Positions 34,486-43,693 are shown, counted from the first letter of the stretch. The stretch: DNA of 64,000 bases from an uncultured Eubacteriales bacterium (GCA_900545865.1 URAN01000005.1:18508-82507), one strand, 5' to 3'. The notes: generated from the sequence alone by a model not told the origin. Made by a program: numbers and translations.

Positions 34486-35235
34486 ATGAAACTTGACAGA
34501 ATTATTGCAGTGAGAAATAACAAGACAGTATATCATGACGGCGACCTTTGTATGAAGGTTTTCGGCGAGGGCTTTTCAAAAGCGGATATATTGAGCGAGG
34601 CCTTGAATCTGGCGAGGATCGAAGAGACCGAGCTGAATATTCCAAAGGTGCGCTCTGTTACGGTTTTTGACGGAAAGTGGACAATAGTGTCGGATTATGT
34701 CAAGGGAAAGACAATGGCACAGCTTATACGGGAAAACCCCGATAAAAGGGATGAATATATCGATATGTTTGTCGGACTTCAGCTTAAAATGCATTCGGTC
34801 AGATGCCCCAAGCTTTTTAAACTCAAAGATAAAATGAATGAGAGGATAAGGCAAACCGACCTTCCGGCAACGGTGAGGTATGACTTGCACGCGCGCATTA
34901 AGGCGATGCCGAATCATACAAAGCTCTGTCACGGTGATTTTAATCCGTCAAACGTAATAGTTACCGATGACGGCGAGGTGTACATTATCGACTGGGCGCA
35001 CGCGACCTGTGGCAACGCGTCGGCGGACGCGGCGAGGACATATTTAAAGTTTTGGCTTGACGGCGAAATAACATCGGCGGAAAAGTATTTGGAAGCGTTT
35101 TGCGAAAAGAGCGAAACGGATTTAAAATATGTGAAAAAATGGATGCCGATTGTTGCGGCGGCACAGCTTGTCAAAGGCAACGAAAAAGAACGGGAATTTT
35201 TGAAATCGTGGATAAACGTTGTCGATTATGAGTGA
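34486..35235 (+). CDS. APH-family small-molecule kinase
   Basis: The start is ATG 34486, 8 bases after AAGGAG. The 249-residue protein shows the aminoglycoside/choline kinase-like fold: GEGFSKADIL in the N-lobe, the catalytic loop CHGDFNPSNVIV (residues 148-159), and the metal-binding IIDWAHA (168-174). Substrate cannot be told from sequence; such chromosomal kinases usually act on metabolites or lipids rather than antibiotics. A terminator follows. Confidence 0.8.
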   Translation: MKLDRIIAVRNNKTVYHDGDLCMKVFGEGFSKADILSEALNLARIEETELNIPKVRSVTVFDGKWTIVSDYVKGKTMAQLIRENPDKRDEYIDMFVGLQLKMHSVRCPKLFKLKDKMNERIRQTDLPATVRYDLHARIKAMPNHTKLCHGDFNPSNVIVTDDGEVYIIDWAHATCGNASADAARTYLKFWLDGEITSAEKYLEAFCEKSETDLKYVKKWMPIVAAAQLVKGNEKEREFLKSWINVVDYE

Positions 35236-35237
35236 AT

Positions 35238-35284
35238 AAAAAGAGCCTCGGCGGCGGAACGTTTCCACCGCAGGGGCTTTTGCG
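35238..35284 (+). terminator. Terminator after APH-like kinase
   Basis: A long imperfect stem (AAAGAGCCTCGGCGGCGGAA with TTCCACCGCAGGGGCTTTT) ends in TTTTG. Confidence 0.75.
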
Positions 35285-35363
35285 GCATATTTTGCGGATA
35301 AAATATATAAAAATTAATATAAATTAAGATAAACAAAATTAAAAGAGAGTGAGGAAATTTATT

Positions 35364-35603
35364 ATGAAAGTGACAGTATGTATAGGTTCGTCGTGCCATA
35401 TCAAGGGTTCGAGACAGGTCGTGGAGGAGTTACAACGGTTGATTGCGGCGAACAACCTCGGCGATAAGGTTGAGTTATCGGGAACGTTCTGTATGGGAAG
35501 ATGTCAAGAGGGAGTCTGTGTGACGGTGGACGATGAGTTCTTTTCGGTATCGCCCGATAATGTGGACGAGTTTTTTGAAAAGAACGTGCTTGCGCGGATT
35601 TAA
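35364..35603 (+). CDS. Thioredoxin-like [2Fe-2S] ferredoxin
   Basis: The start is ATG 35364 after GTGAGG. The 79-residue protein has the four cysteines of the NuoE-like thioredoxin-fold ferredoxin: CIGSSC (6, 11) and CMGRC near residues 44-48. It is the first gene of an operon with a sensory hydrogenase and a SpoIIE-type phosphatase and probably passes electrons to or from the hydrogenase. The next start is 30 bases downstream. Confidence 0.85.
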   Translation: MKVTVCIGSSCHIKGSRQVVEELQRLIAANNLGDKVELSGTFCMGRCQEGVCVTVDDEFFSVSPDNVDEFFEKNVLARI

Positions 35604-35632
35604 AGTAAAAAAAATCAAAGGAGGTACAGCTT

Positions 35633-37309
35633 ATGGCAGATTGTCTTATGCTGAAAAAATCTAACTGTAAGAATTGCTATAAATGCATTCGCTTTTGCCC
35701 TGTCAAATCGATACGGTTTTCGGGCAACCAGGCGTATATCATAGGAAACGAATGTATCCTGTGCGGACATTGTTTCGTTGTCTGTCCTCAGGACGCAAAG
35801 CAAATCGTTGACGAAACGGAAAAAGTAAGAGTCCTGCTCCAAGGCGGAGCGCCCGTTTATGTCAGCCTTGCTCCGTCCTTTATCGCAAATTATGAGGGTG
35901 TCGGTATCGGCTCAATGCGGACGGCTCTTAAAAAACTCGGCTTTTGTGATGCAGAGGAAACCGCGGTCGGCGCAACGATAGTCAAAAACGAATATGAAAG
36001 AATGATTGACGAACAAGAGAGCGATGTTATAATATCGTCCTGCTGTCATTCGGTCAATTTGCTTATCCAAAAATATTTTCCGAAAGAGCTTCCGTATCTG
36101 GCGAACGTCCTGTCACCGATGCAGGCGCACTGTATGGACATAAAAAAGCGCGTTCCCGAGGCAAAGACGGTGTTTATCGGTCCGTGCGTTGCCAAAAAGG
36201 ACGAGGCACAGTATTATGAGGGAATTGTCGATGCGGTTTTGACGTTTGATGAGCTTACGAAATGGCTCAAAGATGAGGGCATTGAATTGACCCCCGAAAC
36301 CGACAGCGATGAAAACAGCCGCGCGCGGTTCTTTCCGACAACGGGTGGAATTTTAAAGACGATGAAACAGGACAACCCCGATTATACATATATGGCGATT
36401 GACGGCGTTGAGAATTGTATTCAGGCTCTTAAAGACATCGAGAACGGAAAGGTTCACAAATGCTTTATCGAGATGTCGGCGTGCAGTGGAAGCTGTGTCG
36501 GCGGCCCCGTTATGGAGAAATTCCACCGCTCGCCCGTTAAGGATTATATGGCTGTATCGGACTTTGCCGGTAAGAACGACTTTAAAGTCGAACAGCCCGA
36601 CAGCCTTGAACTCAAAAAGACGTTCACGGTGATAGAGAAAAAGCTTCAAGACCCGACAGACGATGAAATAAACGAAGTGCTGCGCCGAATGGGCAAGTTC
36701 AAACCGTCCGATGAGTTAAACTGCGGCTCTTGCGGCTATAATACCTGCCGCGAAAAAGCGGTTGCGATTATCCAGGGTAAGGCGGAAATATCGATGTGTC
36801 TGCCGTATCTCAAAGACAAAGCCGAAAGCTTTTCGGACACGATTGTCAAAAACACTCCGAACGGGCTTATGGTTCTGAACGAGGCGTTAGAGGTTCAGCA
36901 GATAAACGGAGCGGCTCTTAAAATCATCAATTTAAGGCGCGCCGAGGATATAATGGGCGATTTGGTCGTTCGGGTGCTTGACCCCAAGCCGTTTATGGAG
37001 GTCTTGGCGAGCGGAAAGCCGATAAGGAATCAAAAGACGTTTCTCGCCGAATACGGTCGGTATGTTGAACAGACAATCCTTTATGACAAGGAATACCGCC
37101 TTATCATATGTATAATGCGCGATATAACGGACGAAGAGGACATAAGAGAAAAGAAAGAGGAAATCAGCCGCCGTACGGTTGAGATTGCGGATAAGGTTGT
37201 TGACAAACAGATGCGCATCGTCCAGGATATAGCGTCGCTTTTGGGCGAAACAGCGGCGGAAACAAAGATTGCATTGACAAAATTAAAGGAGACAATAGAG
37301 GATGAATAA
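35633..37309 (+). CDS. Sensory (group C) [FeFe]-hydrogenase with PAS domain
   Basis: This 558-residue protein starts with two 4Fe-4S clusters (CKNCYKCIRFCP at 12-23; CILCGHCFVVCP at 42-53). The H-cluster domain has the L1-like SSCCHSV (about 135), L2 IGPCVAKKDE (about 182) and L3 MSACSGSCVGG (about 283). A further Fe-S motif, CGSCGYNTCREKA...C, follows at about 363-391, then a PAS domain (about 400-505) and a C-terminal coiled coil. No kinase or cyclase is fused. Such group C enzymes sense hydrogen rather than turn it over fast. The next gene, a phosphatase, overlaps its end and is the likely output. Confidence 0.9.
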   Translation: MADCLMLKKSNCKNCYKCIRFCPVKSIRFSGNQAYIIGNECILCGHCFVVCPQDAKQIVDETEKVRVLLQGGAPVYVSLAPSFIANYEGVGIGSMRTALKKLGFCDAEETAVGATIVKNEYERMIDEQESDVIISSCCHSVNLLIQKYFPKELPYLANVLSPMQAHCMDIKKRVPEAKTVFIGPCVAKKDEAQYYEGIVDAVLTFDELTKWLKDEGIELTPETDSDENSRARFFPTTGGILKTMKQDNPDYTYMAIDGVENCIQALKDIENGKVHKCFIEMSACSGSCVGGPVMEKFHRSPVKDYMAVSDFAGKNDFKVEQPDSLELKKTFTVIEKKLQDPTDDEINEVLRRMGKFKPSDELNCGSCGYNTCREKAVAIIQGKAEISMCLPYLKDKAESFSDTIVKNTPNGLMVLNEALEVQQINGAALKIINLRRAEDIMGDLVVRVLDPKPFMEVLASGKPIRNQKTFLAEYGRYVEQTILYDKEYRLIICIMRDITDEEDIREKKEEISRRTVEIADKVVDKQMRIVQDIASLLGETAAETKIALTKLKETIEDE

Positions 37310-38474
37310 TTTATGTGCGGATATAGGATATAAAAGCATAAACCACTATGGCGAACAGCTTTGCGGCGACCACGTTGACGTTGTGCCGCAAGGCGATGAT
37401 TCAACGGTTATCGTGCTTGCCGACGGCCTCGGCAGCGGCGTAAAGGCGAGTATCTTATCGACCCTTACATCAAAAATTATTTCAACGATGATGGCAGAGG
37501 GTATCTCGCTTGAGGAATGTGTATCGACAATCGCCGCGACCCTTCCGATATGCTCGGTCAGGGGCGTTGCGTATTCGACTTTTACCATAATTCACCTTAT
37601 CAATAACGAAGTGGCAGAGCTTATCCAATATGATAATCCTCACGTGATAATGTTCCGCGATAACGAGAACTTTGACTATCCCAAGTCGGAAATGAATATT
37701 GACGGTAAAAAGGTCTATAAGTCCGAGATAAGCCTGAAAGAGGGGGATATTTTTGTCGCGATGAGTGACGGCTGTCCCCACGCAGGAATCGGAATTGCGT
37801 ATAACTTCGGCTGGAACAGAGATGATATTATCGAGTTCCTCGCGCCGCTCACCGTCAATGATTTTACGTCAAAAACCCTTGCGACAATCCTCATCGATGA
37901 GGTGAACAGGCTCTATGGCGAACAGCCGGGTGATGACGCAACCGCCTGTGTTGTAAAGATAAGAAAGCGTGCGCCGATGAATCTTTTGTTCGGACCGCCG
38001 TCAAACAGAGATGACGCAAACCGTATGATGTCGCTGTTCTTTTCAAAAGAAGGCAAGCATATCGTCTGCGGCGGAACAACGTCATCGATTGCGGCAAAGT
38101 TCCTGCATAAGACAGTCAAGACAAGCCTTAAATTCGAGAGCGCCGATGTGCCGCCGATAGCCGAAATAGAGGGCGTTGACCTTGTGACCGAGGGCGTGAT
38201 AACGATAAATAAGGTTTTGGAATACGCCAAGGATTATCTAAAGGATAACGAAAGTTATACGCACTGGGGATATAAGCGTGACGGTGCGTCACTGATTTGC
38301 CGACTTTTGTTCGAGGAAGCAACCGACATTAACTTTTTTGTCGGACGAGCGGTCAATCCCGCGCACCAAAACCCGAATCTTCCCATTAATTTTAATATAA
38401 AAATGAACCTTGTCGAGGATTTGTCAAAGTGTCTGATGCAAATGGGAAAGAAAATAAAAGTCAGCTATTTTTGA
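37302..38474 (+). CDS. SpoIIE-family PP2C phosphatase linked to sensory hydrogenase
   Basis: This 390-residue soluble protein overlaps the hydrogenase gene by 8 bases. PPM/PP2C metal motifs are present: LADGLGSGVKA (residues 40-50), MSDGCPHAGIG (about 156) and GDDATACVV (about 208). There is no membrane region, so it is not the sporulation protein SpoIIE itself. The C-terminal 170 residues (from PSNRDDANRM) form a domain also seen in other hydrogenase-linked SpoIIE-type proteins. It probably dephosphorylates a regulator in response to the PAS/H-cluster state. Confidence 0.85.
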   Translation: MNNLCADIGYKSINHYGEQLCGDHVDVVPQGDDSTVIVLADGLGSGVKASILSTLTSKIISTMMAEGISLEECVSTIAATLPICSVRGVAYSTFTIIHLINNEVAELIQYDNPHVIMFRDNENFDYPKSEMNIDGKKVYKSEISLKEGDIFVAMSDGCPHAGIGIAYNFGWNRDDIIEFLAPLTVNDFTSKTLATILIDEVNRLYGEQPGDDATACVVKIRKRAPMNLLFGPPSNRDDANRMMSLFFSKEGKHIVCGGTTSSIAAKFLHKTVKTSLKFESADVPPIAEIEGVDLVTEGVITINKVLEYAKDYLKDNESYTHWGYKRDGASLICRLLFEEATDINFFVGRAVNPAHQNPNLPINFNIKMNLVEDLSKCLMQMGKKIKVSYF

Positions 38475-38515
38475 TATGTGGTATGGATAACAAACGTTAC
38501 ATGTGCGAAAAATAT

Positions 38516-38720
38516 AGGGTTCCCGAAAAATGAGGGTTATACCCGATTTTTTGGGAAGAGGAAACGCCGCGGAGCAGGCGATGAATTTTATCGTGATGAA
38601 ATTCGAGCAAGCAAAGCGAGCATTGACGATGTAGGGGGTGGCGTCACCGACCGCCCGCGGTGGATTTATTAAATCAAATGTATACCACATCTGTAGGGGC
38701 GGGCGTCCCCGACCGCCCAT
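38516..38720 (+). repeat. Dispersed composite repeat, copy 2
   Basis: Module 2 spans 38516-38630 (from AGGGTTCCCGAAAAATGAGG to CATTGACGAT). It is followed by two GTAGGGG-type modules (38630-38665 and 38692-38720). It lies between the phosphatase gene and the group B hydrogenase in the same orientation as copy 3, so the two copies bracket the hydrogenase gene. Confidence 0.8.
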
Positions 38721-38738
38721 GAATATACGAACATACTT

Positions 38739-38909
38739 TCATACAATGATTTTGACAGTATTTCCGAGTATGCAATCGGCGCTATGCAGTATGCGTGTGG
38801 AAGCGGTCTGATAAAAGGCAGAACCGAAAGCACGCTGAATCCGAATGATAATGCGACCAGAGCCGAAATCGCGGCAATATTGCACAGATTCATCGAAAAT
38901 AATAAATAA
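38739..38909 (+). pseudogene. SLH-domain gene remnant (C-terminal module)
   Basis: Fifty-six codons ending in TAA encode SYNDFDSISEYAIGAMQYAC, GSGLIKGRTESTLNP and ATRAEIAAILHRFIENN, a nearly complete final S-layer-homology repeat. It has no start, signal peptide or upstream part, and directly follows a dispersed repeat. It resembles the last SLH repeat of the surface protein at 47058 but is not identical. It is probably the leftover of a surface-protein gene deleted through the repeats. Confidence 0.8.
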
Positions 38910-38919
38910 GATAACGGAT

Positions 38920-38945
38920 AAGGAGCGAGCCGCGGCTTGCTCCTT
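38920..38945 (+). terminator. Hairpin after SLH remnant
   Basis: AAGGAGCGAGCC pairs with GGCTTGCTCCTT (one wobble). The T-tract is poor. It is probably the original terminator of the lost SLH gene. Confidence 0.6.
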
Positions 38946-39014
38946 ATATCCTTATATCGGAAAAAATGTTTGAAAAATTTTTTCGGGTTAAGGCACATTT
39001 GTTCATAACAACAC

Positions 39015-39043
39015 TTGACATTTTTCGCGGTATGAGTTATATT
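39015..39043 (+). promoter_or_regulatory. Promoter of group B hydrogenase
   Basis: TTGACA (39015-39020) and TATATT (39038-39043) have a 17-bp spacer; the gene therefore has its own transcription start. Confidence 0.85.
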
Positions 39044-39099
39044 ATTGAATGGACGAATATTTATGACGTATATTAAACTCTTGAAAGGAATTTAATGAT

Positions 39100-40527
39100 A
39101 TGAGAAAATTTGACACAAAGGTACAGCACCTTAAATATAAAGTTTTAAGAGAGGTCTCGCGCGAGGCGTGGAACGGTACTCTGCTTGAAAATGTTTTGAA
39201 TATTCCGCAAAAGATTGTACCGGGCAACACCCCGACAATGCGATGCTGTGTATATAAAGAGAGGGCAATCCTTGCTGAGCGCGTAAAGATTGCGATGGGC
39301 GGCGACCGCGATAATCCGAATGTGATTGAGGTAATAGAGATTGCCTGTGACGAATGCCCCATGGGCGGCTATGAGGTGACGGATTCGTGTCGCGGCTGTC
39401 TTGCGCACCGCTGTGAAGATGTCTGTCGCCGCGGCGCTCTCGAATTTGACGATGACCATGTTGCGCATATTGATAAGTCAAAGTGTATCAATTGCGGCGC
39501 GTGCGCAAAGGTGTGTCCTTTCACCGCGATAATAAACCGAAAAAGACCGTGCCAGAATGCGTGCAAGATAAAGGCTATTTCGATGAACGATGACCGTTCG
39601 GCAAAGATTGACAATGACAAGTGTATATCCTGCGGTGCGTGCGTTTATCAGTGTCCTTTCGGCGCGATTGCGGATAAGTCATACATTCTCGATGTTATCG
39701 ACATAATTAAGAAAAGCGAGAACAATTCAAAGTATAAGGTGTACGCCGTTGTTGCGCCCTCTATTTCGAGCCAGTTCACATATGCAAAGCTGGGTCAGGT
39801 AATAACGGGACTTAAAAAGCTCGGTTTCCACACGGTTATCGAGGCGGCTCTCGGCGCGGATATGGTCGCGTATGCCGAATCCGAGGAACTCGCCGAAAAG
39901 GGATTTATCACAAGCTCGTGCTGCCCCGCGTTCGTTGATTATATCAATAAGGCCTTTCCGCAGATGAAAGAGAATATTTCGCATAACCTCTCGCCGATGG
40001 CGACAATATCCAAATATATTAAAGAGAACACCGATGAAACGGCAAAGATTGTCTTTATCGGTCCGTGTACGGCAAAAAAAGCAGAGGTTCAACAAGAGCA
40101 CGTTAGGCCTTATGTTGATGCGTGCATAACTTTTGAAGAGCTTCAGGCTCTGTTTGACAGCCGCGATTTGGATATAACCGAACTTGAAGAGAATTATCTT
40201 GATAACGCGTCATATTTCGGAAGAATTTTTGCACGCTGCGGCGGACTTGCGGATGCGGTTCAACAGGGGCTTAAAGAACACGAGTATGAGGATTTTGAGC
40301 TTAAAGCGCAATCGTGTGACGGCATCGAACAGTGCCGTGCGGCATTGCTCAGAAAGAGCAAGAATTTGAGTGATGTAAACTTTATCGAGGGAATGGCGTG
40401 TATCGGTGGATGTATCGGCGGCGCGGGATGTTTGACCCACGGCGAAAAGAACAAAGCCGAGGTTGATAAGTACGGCCGCGAGGCATACGAAAAGACGATA
40501 ACCGACGCGATTTCCGTTTTGAAATAA
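39100..40527 (+). CDS. [FeFe]-hydrogenase, group B
   Basis: This 475-residue monomeric enzyme has an N-terminal cysteine-rich region (CDECPMGGYE, CRGCLAHRCEDVC), 4Fe-4S clusters CINCGACAKVCP (about 130) and CISCGACVYQCP (about 170), and H-cluster motifs L1 TSSCCPAF (about 270), L2 IGPCTAKKAE (about 312) and L3 MACIGGCIGGAGC (about 432). The layout fits the TIGR04105 group B1/B3 [FeFe]-hydrogenases of Clostridia. It likely makes or takes up hydrogen with ferredoxin in the cytoplasm. No hydE, hydF or hydG maturation gene is in this window. Regulation by the neighbouring hydrogen sensor is plausible. Confidence 0.9.
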   Translation: MRKFDTKVQHLKYKVLREVSREAWNGTLLENVLNIPQKIVPGNTPTMRCCVYKERAILAERVKIAMGGDRDNPNVIEVIEIACDECPMGGYEVTDSCRGCLAHRCEDVCRRGALEFDDDHVAHIDKSKCINCGACAKVCPFTAIINRKRPCQNACKIKAISMNDDRSAKIDNDKCISCGACVYQCPFGAIADKSYILDVIDIIKKSENNSKYKVYAVVAPSISSQFTYAKLGQVITGLKKLGFHTVIEAALGADMVAYAESEELAEKGFITSSCCPAFVDYINKAFPQMKENISHNLSPMATISKYIKENTDETAKIVFIGPCTAKKAEVQQEHVRPYVDACITFEELQALFDSRDLDITELEENYLDNASYFGRIFARCGGLADAVQQGLKEHEYEDFELKAQSCDGIEQCRAALLRKSKNLSDVNFIEGMACIGGCIGGAGCLTHGEKNKAEVDKYGREAYEKTITDAISVLK

Positions 40528-40609
40528 TGCGCGAAACCATATGAAATGGAAAATGAACCTTCCCCTTGAGGGGCGATGGTTGCCGGTGGCAACCGTTTTG
40601 TGATTTGAC

Positions 40610-40862
40610 CGAGTCGGCAGACGAGAGCCGCCCCCTACAACCAAACGCGATGTATACCTCATTCCGTAGGGGCGGGTGTCACCGGCCGCCCATGAATATA
40701 CGAACAAACATCGATAAATCACGCGGATAACCGCACAAAAATATAGGGTTCCCGAAAAATGAGGGTTGCACCCGAAATTTTTTGGGAAGAGGAAACGCCG
40801 CGGAGCAGGCGATGAATTTTATTACAATAAAATTCGAGCAAGCGCGGCGAGCGTTGACGACA
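40610..40862 (+). repeat. Dispersed composite repeat, copy 3
   Basis: A reverse GTAGGGG module (40617-40632), a forward one (40661-40693), a linker that shares CATGAATATACGAACA with copy 2, and module 2 (40745-40862) fill the gap between the hydrogenase and the HAD gene. The palindrome TTTTATTACAATAAAA marks the centre of module 2. Confidence 0.8.
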
Positions 40863-40881
40863 CGACAAAGGATGGATTATA

Positions 40882-41571
40882 ATGACCGATACGGTTTTGA
40901 AAAACAACAAAATCAAGGCAATGGTGTTCGATATGGACGGAACTTTGCTCGATACCGAACATCAATATATTGAGGGATATTTAAAACTTGCGCAAGAGCG
41001 CGGATTGAATATGGACAAAAAATTCCCGTATACCTGTATGGGCTTGCCGCGTGAAATGGTAAGAAAAAGGTATCGCGATACTTTCGGCGCGGGCTTTGAT
41101 TTTGAAGGATTCAGAGCCGAAATGATAAACAGGGTACATACCCTTTGGCAAAACGAGGGAATCGCGATAAAACCCGGTGTGGTTGAATTTTTGGACTATT
41201 GCGACAATAACGGAATCTTATGTGCGGTCGCAACATCGACAACGCGCGACAGCGCAGAGATGATGCTTAAAACCACCAACCTTTTTGACCGTTTCGGCGC
41301 GGTGGTCTGCGGCGATGAGATAGAAAACGGAAAACCGAACCCCGATATTTTTATCGCGGCGGCAAAAAGACTCGGGGTAAATCCTCGGGACTGCGGCGGT
41401 GCGGAGGATTCGCGCAGCGGTATAACGGCGGTTCACCGCGCGGAAATGACAGCGTTTTTTGTTATCGATACTCTCGATGCCGATGATGAAATCAAAACCA
41501 CGGCGGACTTTGTTTGTGCAGATATGTTTGAGGTAATGAATTTGGTCGATAAGATAAACAAAAATATTTAA
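40882..41571 (+). CDS. HAD-superfamily phosphatase (beta-phosphoglucomutase-like)
   Basis: This 229-residue protein starts at ATG 40882 after AAAGGATGG. HAD motif I is VFDMDGTLLDTE (residues 14-25), motif II ATSTTRD (about 118), motif III GKPNPDIFIAAAKRLG (about 152) and motif IV CGGAEDSRSGI (about 173). The small helical cap places it with the phosphoglucomutase/phosphatase subgroup. Motif IV has Gly-Gly-Ala before Glu-Asp where Val-Val-Phe is common. The substrate is unknown. Confidence 0.85.
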   Translation: MTDTVLKNNKIKAMVFDMDGTLLDTEHQYIEGYLKLAQERGLNMDKKFPYTCMGLPREMVRKRYRDTFGAGFDFEGFRAEMINRVHTLWQNEGIAIKPGVVEFLDYCDNNGILCAVATSTTRDSAEMMLKTTNLFDRFGAVVCGDEIENGKPNPDIFIAAAKRLGVNPRDCGGAEDSRSGITAVHRAEMTAFFVIDTLDADDEIKTTADFVCADMFEVMNLVDKINKNI

Positions 41572-41610
41572 CGTAAAATAAAACGAACGGATAAAGAGAA
41601 TAAAACACAA

Positions 41611-41643
41611 AATGCCCGACTTAAAACAACGATGTCGGGCATT
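41611..41643. terminator. Bidirectional hairpin terminator
   Basis: AATGCCCGAC (41611-41620) pairs with GTCGGGCATT (41634-41643). The T-rich side is on the minus strand, but it also follows the HAD gene by 40 bases. Confidence 0.55.
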
Positions 41644-41725
41644 GATGCGCAAGCGGCGGTGACATACGCACCTTACCGGAGCGCAAAAATTCGATATATG
41701 ATAAAAGTTAGTGAGGAATCGGTTA

Positions 41726-43693
41726 GTGAGTAAGACTCGACAAAAACAGTTTTTATTTTTAAGGGCAAAGTTCAGCCAAGCCTATTCGGGAAAGCTTTTG
41801 GTTAAACAGAGAAAGAGCCGAAACATAAACGGCGGCGCAACATACGAAAACCTTATGCGCAAAAAGTCGGTTATAGACAGAGAAATTGCGGCTCTTGAAA
41901 GCGACCTGAACGATTCGGGCAAGTTAAAGAATCTGAAACAGGATTACTCACTTTATAAGTACTTGTTTATAAGGATAAAAAGGCGTGCGGACAGACATAA
42001 AAATGCAGAGGAAAAAGAACTGTTGGGAGCGGCATGGGTTGACGGCGACCGCGTTGTCAATTTAATTACGGATGCCGAGCTGACCCAATACGAAAGTATG
42101 TTCGAAAAAAGCGGTCTTTTATATGTTCCGATTCAAAAGGTGTTTGTCAAGAAAACCCCGTGCAAGACCCTAAGGAGGCGGACGATTGCCGACATATACA
42201 AAGAAAGGTATACTTCGCCCGAAAGCATAGCAAAGCGGATAAGCGAAATCGTTCCCGAAAACCCGATTGACCTCTATCCCGGGGCGCGGTATATACACAG
42301 ACATTTTATCATCCACAGCGGAATGACGAATACGGGAAAGACGTATAACGCGCTAAAGCGGCTCAAAGAGGCGGACACGGGTGTGTATCTCGCGCCGCTG
42401 CGCCTGCTTGCGACCGATGTACAGCGCGAGCTTTTGTTTGATAACATTATGTGCAATCTTATAACGGGCGAGGAACGCAATATCGTTCCGTATGCGTCGC
42501 ACATTGCGTCCACGGTCGAGATGGCGAATATATATGAGTCATATGATGTTGCCGTGATTGACGAATGTCAGATGATAAACGATAAATTCAGAGGCGCGGC
42601 GTGGACGCGTGCAATCCTCGGAATAAAGGCGCGTGAGATACATCTTTGTACCGCGCCTGAGGCGACCGACCTTTTAATCAGGCTGATAAGCGAATGCCTT
42701 GACAGCTATGAGGTAATAAATTACGGTCGGCGCGTTCCGATTGAATACGATTATAATATGAAAGCAGATACATACGATTCAACCGAGCAAAAGCTCTCGT
42801 GCGCCGAAAGGCTTGCGCTTATCGGTGACGGCGAACTTGAATACGGTGACGCGATTATCGCCTTTTCGAAAAAGGATATAATTGAGTATTCCGAAATCCT
42901 CGAACAAAAAGGTATCGCGGTCAGCAAAATATACGGCGCTTTGCCTTATGAAACGCGAAAGTATCAGCTGAACCGATTCTTAAATCACGAAACGGATATT
43001 ATCGTTGCAACGGATGCGATAGGTATGGGTCTGAATCTGCCGATTCGGCGCGTGATTTTTACGGGAATACGCAAGTTTGACGGCATAGGCACGCGGCGGC
43101 TTAACGCCCAAGAGGTAAAACAGATTGCAGGGCGTGCGGGTCGGCGCGGAATCTTCGATAAGGGTTATGTCGTGTCATTGGAAGACCCCGAGTATGTGAT
43201 AAACGCTCTTGATGAAGAGCCGAAACCGATTAAGTCAGCGTATATCGATTTTGATGTTTCGTTTATGGAAATGGAGTTTGATGTCAAAGAGATTTTGAGA
43301 GCGTGGTCATCGGTACAGCTTCCGTTTGACCTATTTAAAAAAGAGGATATACGGCGAACGGTCAACCTTATCGCGCACGCCGAAAAAATCTGCCGCGAGG
43401 AAAATCTGACCTGTGACAAACGGGCGCTTTATACCCTTGCGACAATCGCGTTTGACGAGGGCGACAGGGCGGTTTTCGGTCTGTGGAAGCGGTATGTAAA
43501 GGAATATTTAAAAGGCGTTCCCGTCTTGTCTGACCCAAAGGTCAAAACCGACACGATAGAGGATTTAGAGGTGTCGTTTAAAAAGTTCGACTTGTATTAT
43601 GCGTTTTGCCGCACGTTTGAATATCCATGCGATTTGGATTGGATTTCGGCGCAAAAATCCGAGATTGCGCGGCTGTTGAACCAAAAATTATAA
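41726..43693 (+). CDS. Suv3-like DExH-box RNA helicase
   Basis: No ATG start fits. GTG 41726 has GAGG nine bases upstream, and GTG 41711 is an alternative. The product of about 655 residues has helicase motif I MTNTGKTYNAL (about 200), motif Ia APLRLLATDV, motif II VIDECQMI (about 278), motif V VATDAIGMGLNLP and motif VI QIAGRAGRRG (about 465), with a C-terminal helical region. The TNTGKTYNAL/DECQM/APLRLLA set is that of the SUV3 family, known from the mitochondrial RNA degradosome and found in some bacteria. A role in RNA turnover is likely. Confidence 0.82.
   Translation: MSKTRQKQFLFLRAKFSQAYSGKLLVKQRKSRNINGGATYENLMRKKSVIDREIAALESDLNDSGKLKNLKQDYSLYKYLFIRIKRRADRHKNAEEKELLGAAWVDGDRVVNLITDAELTQYESMFEKSGLLYVPIQKVFVKKTPCKTLRRRTIADIYKERYTSPESIAKRISEIVPENPIDLYPGARYIHRHFIIHSGMTNTGKTYNALKRLKEADTGVYLAPLRLLATDVQRELLFDNIMCNLITGEERNIVPYASHIASTVEMANIYESYDVAVIDECQMINDKFRGAAWTRAILGIKAREIHLCTAPEATDLLIRLISECLDSYEVINYGRRVPIEYDYNMKADTYDSTEQKLSCAERLALIGDGELEYGDAIIAFSKKDIIEYSEILEQKGIAVSKIYGALPYETRKYQLNRFLNHETDIIVATDAIGMGLNLPIRRVIFTGIRKFDGIGTRRLNAQEVKQIAGRAGRRGIFDKGYVVSLEDPEYVINALDEEPKPIKSAYIDFDVSFMEMEFDVKEILRAWSSVQLPFDLFKKEDIRRTVNLIAHAEKICREENLTCDKRALYTLATIAFDEGDRAVFGLWKRYVKEYLKGVPVLSDPKVKTDTIEDLEVSFKKFDLYYAFCRTFEYPCDLDWISAQKSEIARLLNQKL

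Noticed and set aside
33411..34523. A 370-codon open frame on the minus strand
   Set aside because: It spans the end of the LysR gene and the whole phosphodiesterase gene in antisense and carries no motif.
34486..35235. Aminoglycoside resistance gene
   Set aside because: Only the general kinase fold is evident; its position among housekeeping genes and the family breadth do not support an antibiotic substrate.
37302..38474. Sporulation phosphatase SpoIIE itself
   Set aside because: The protein is soluble, 390 residues, and lacks the ten membrane spans of true SpoIIE; it belongs to the hydrogenase-linked phosphatases.
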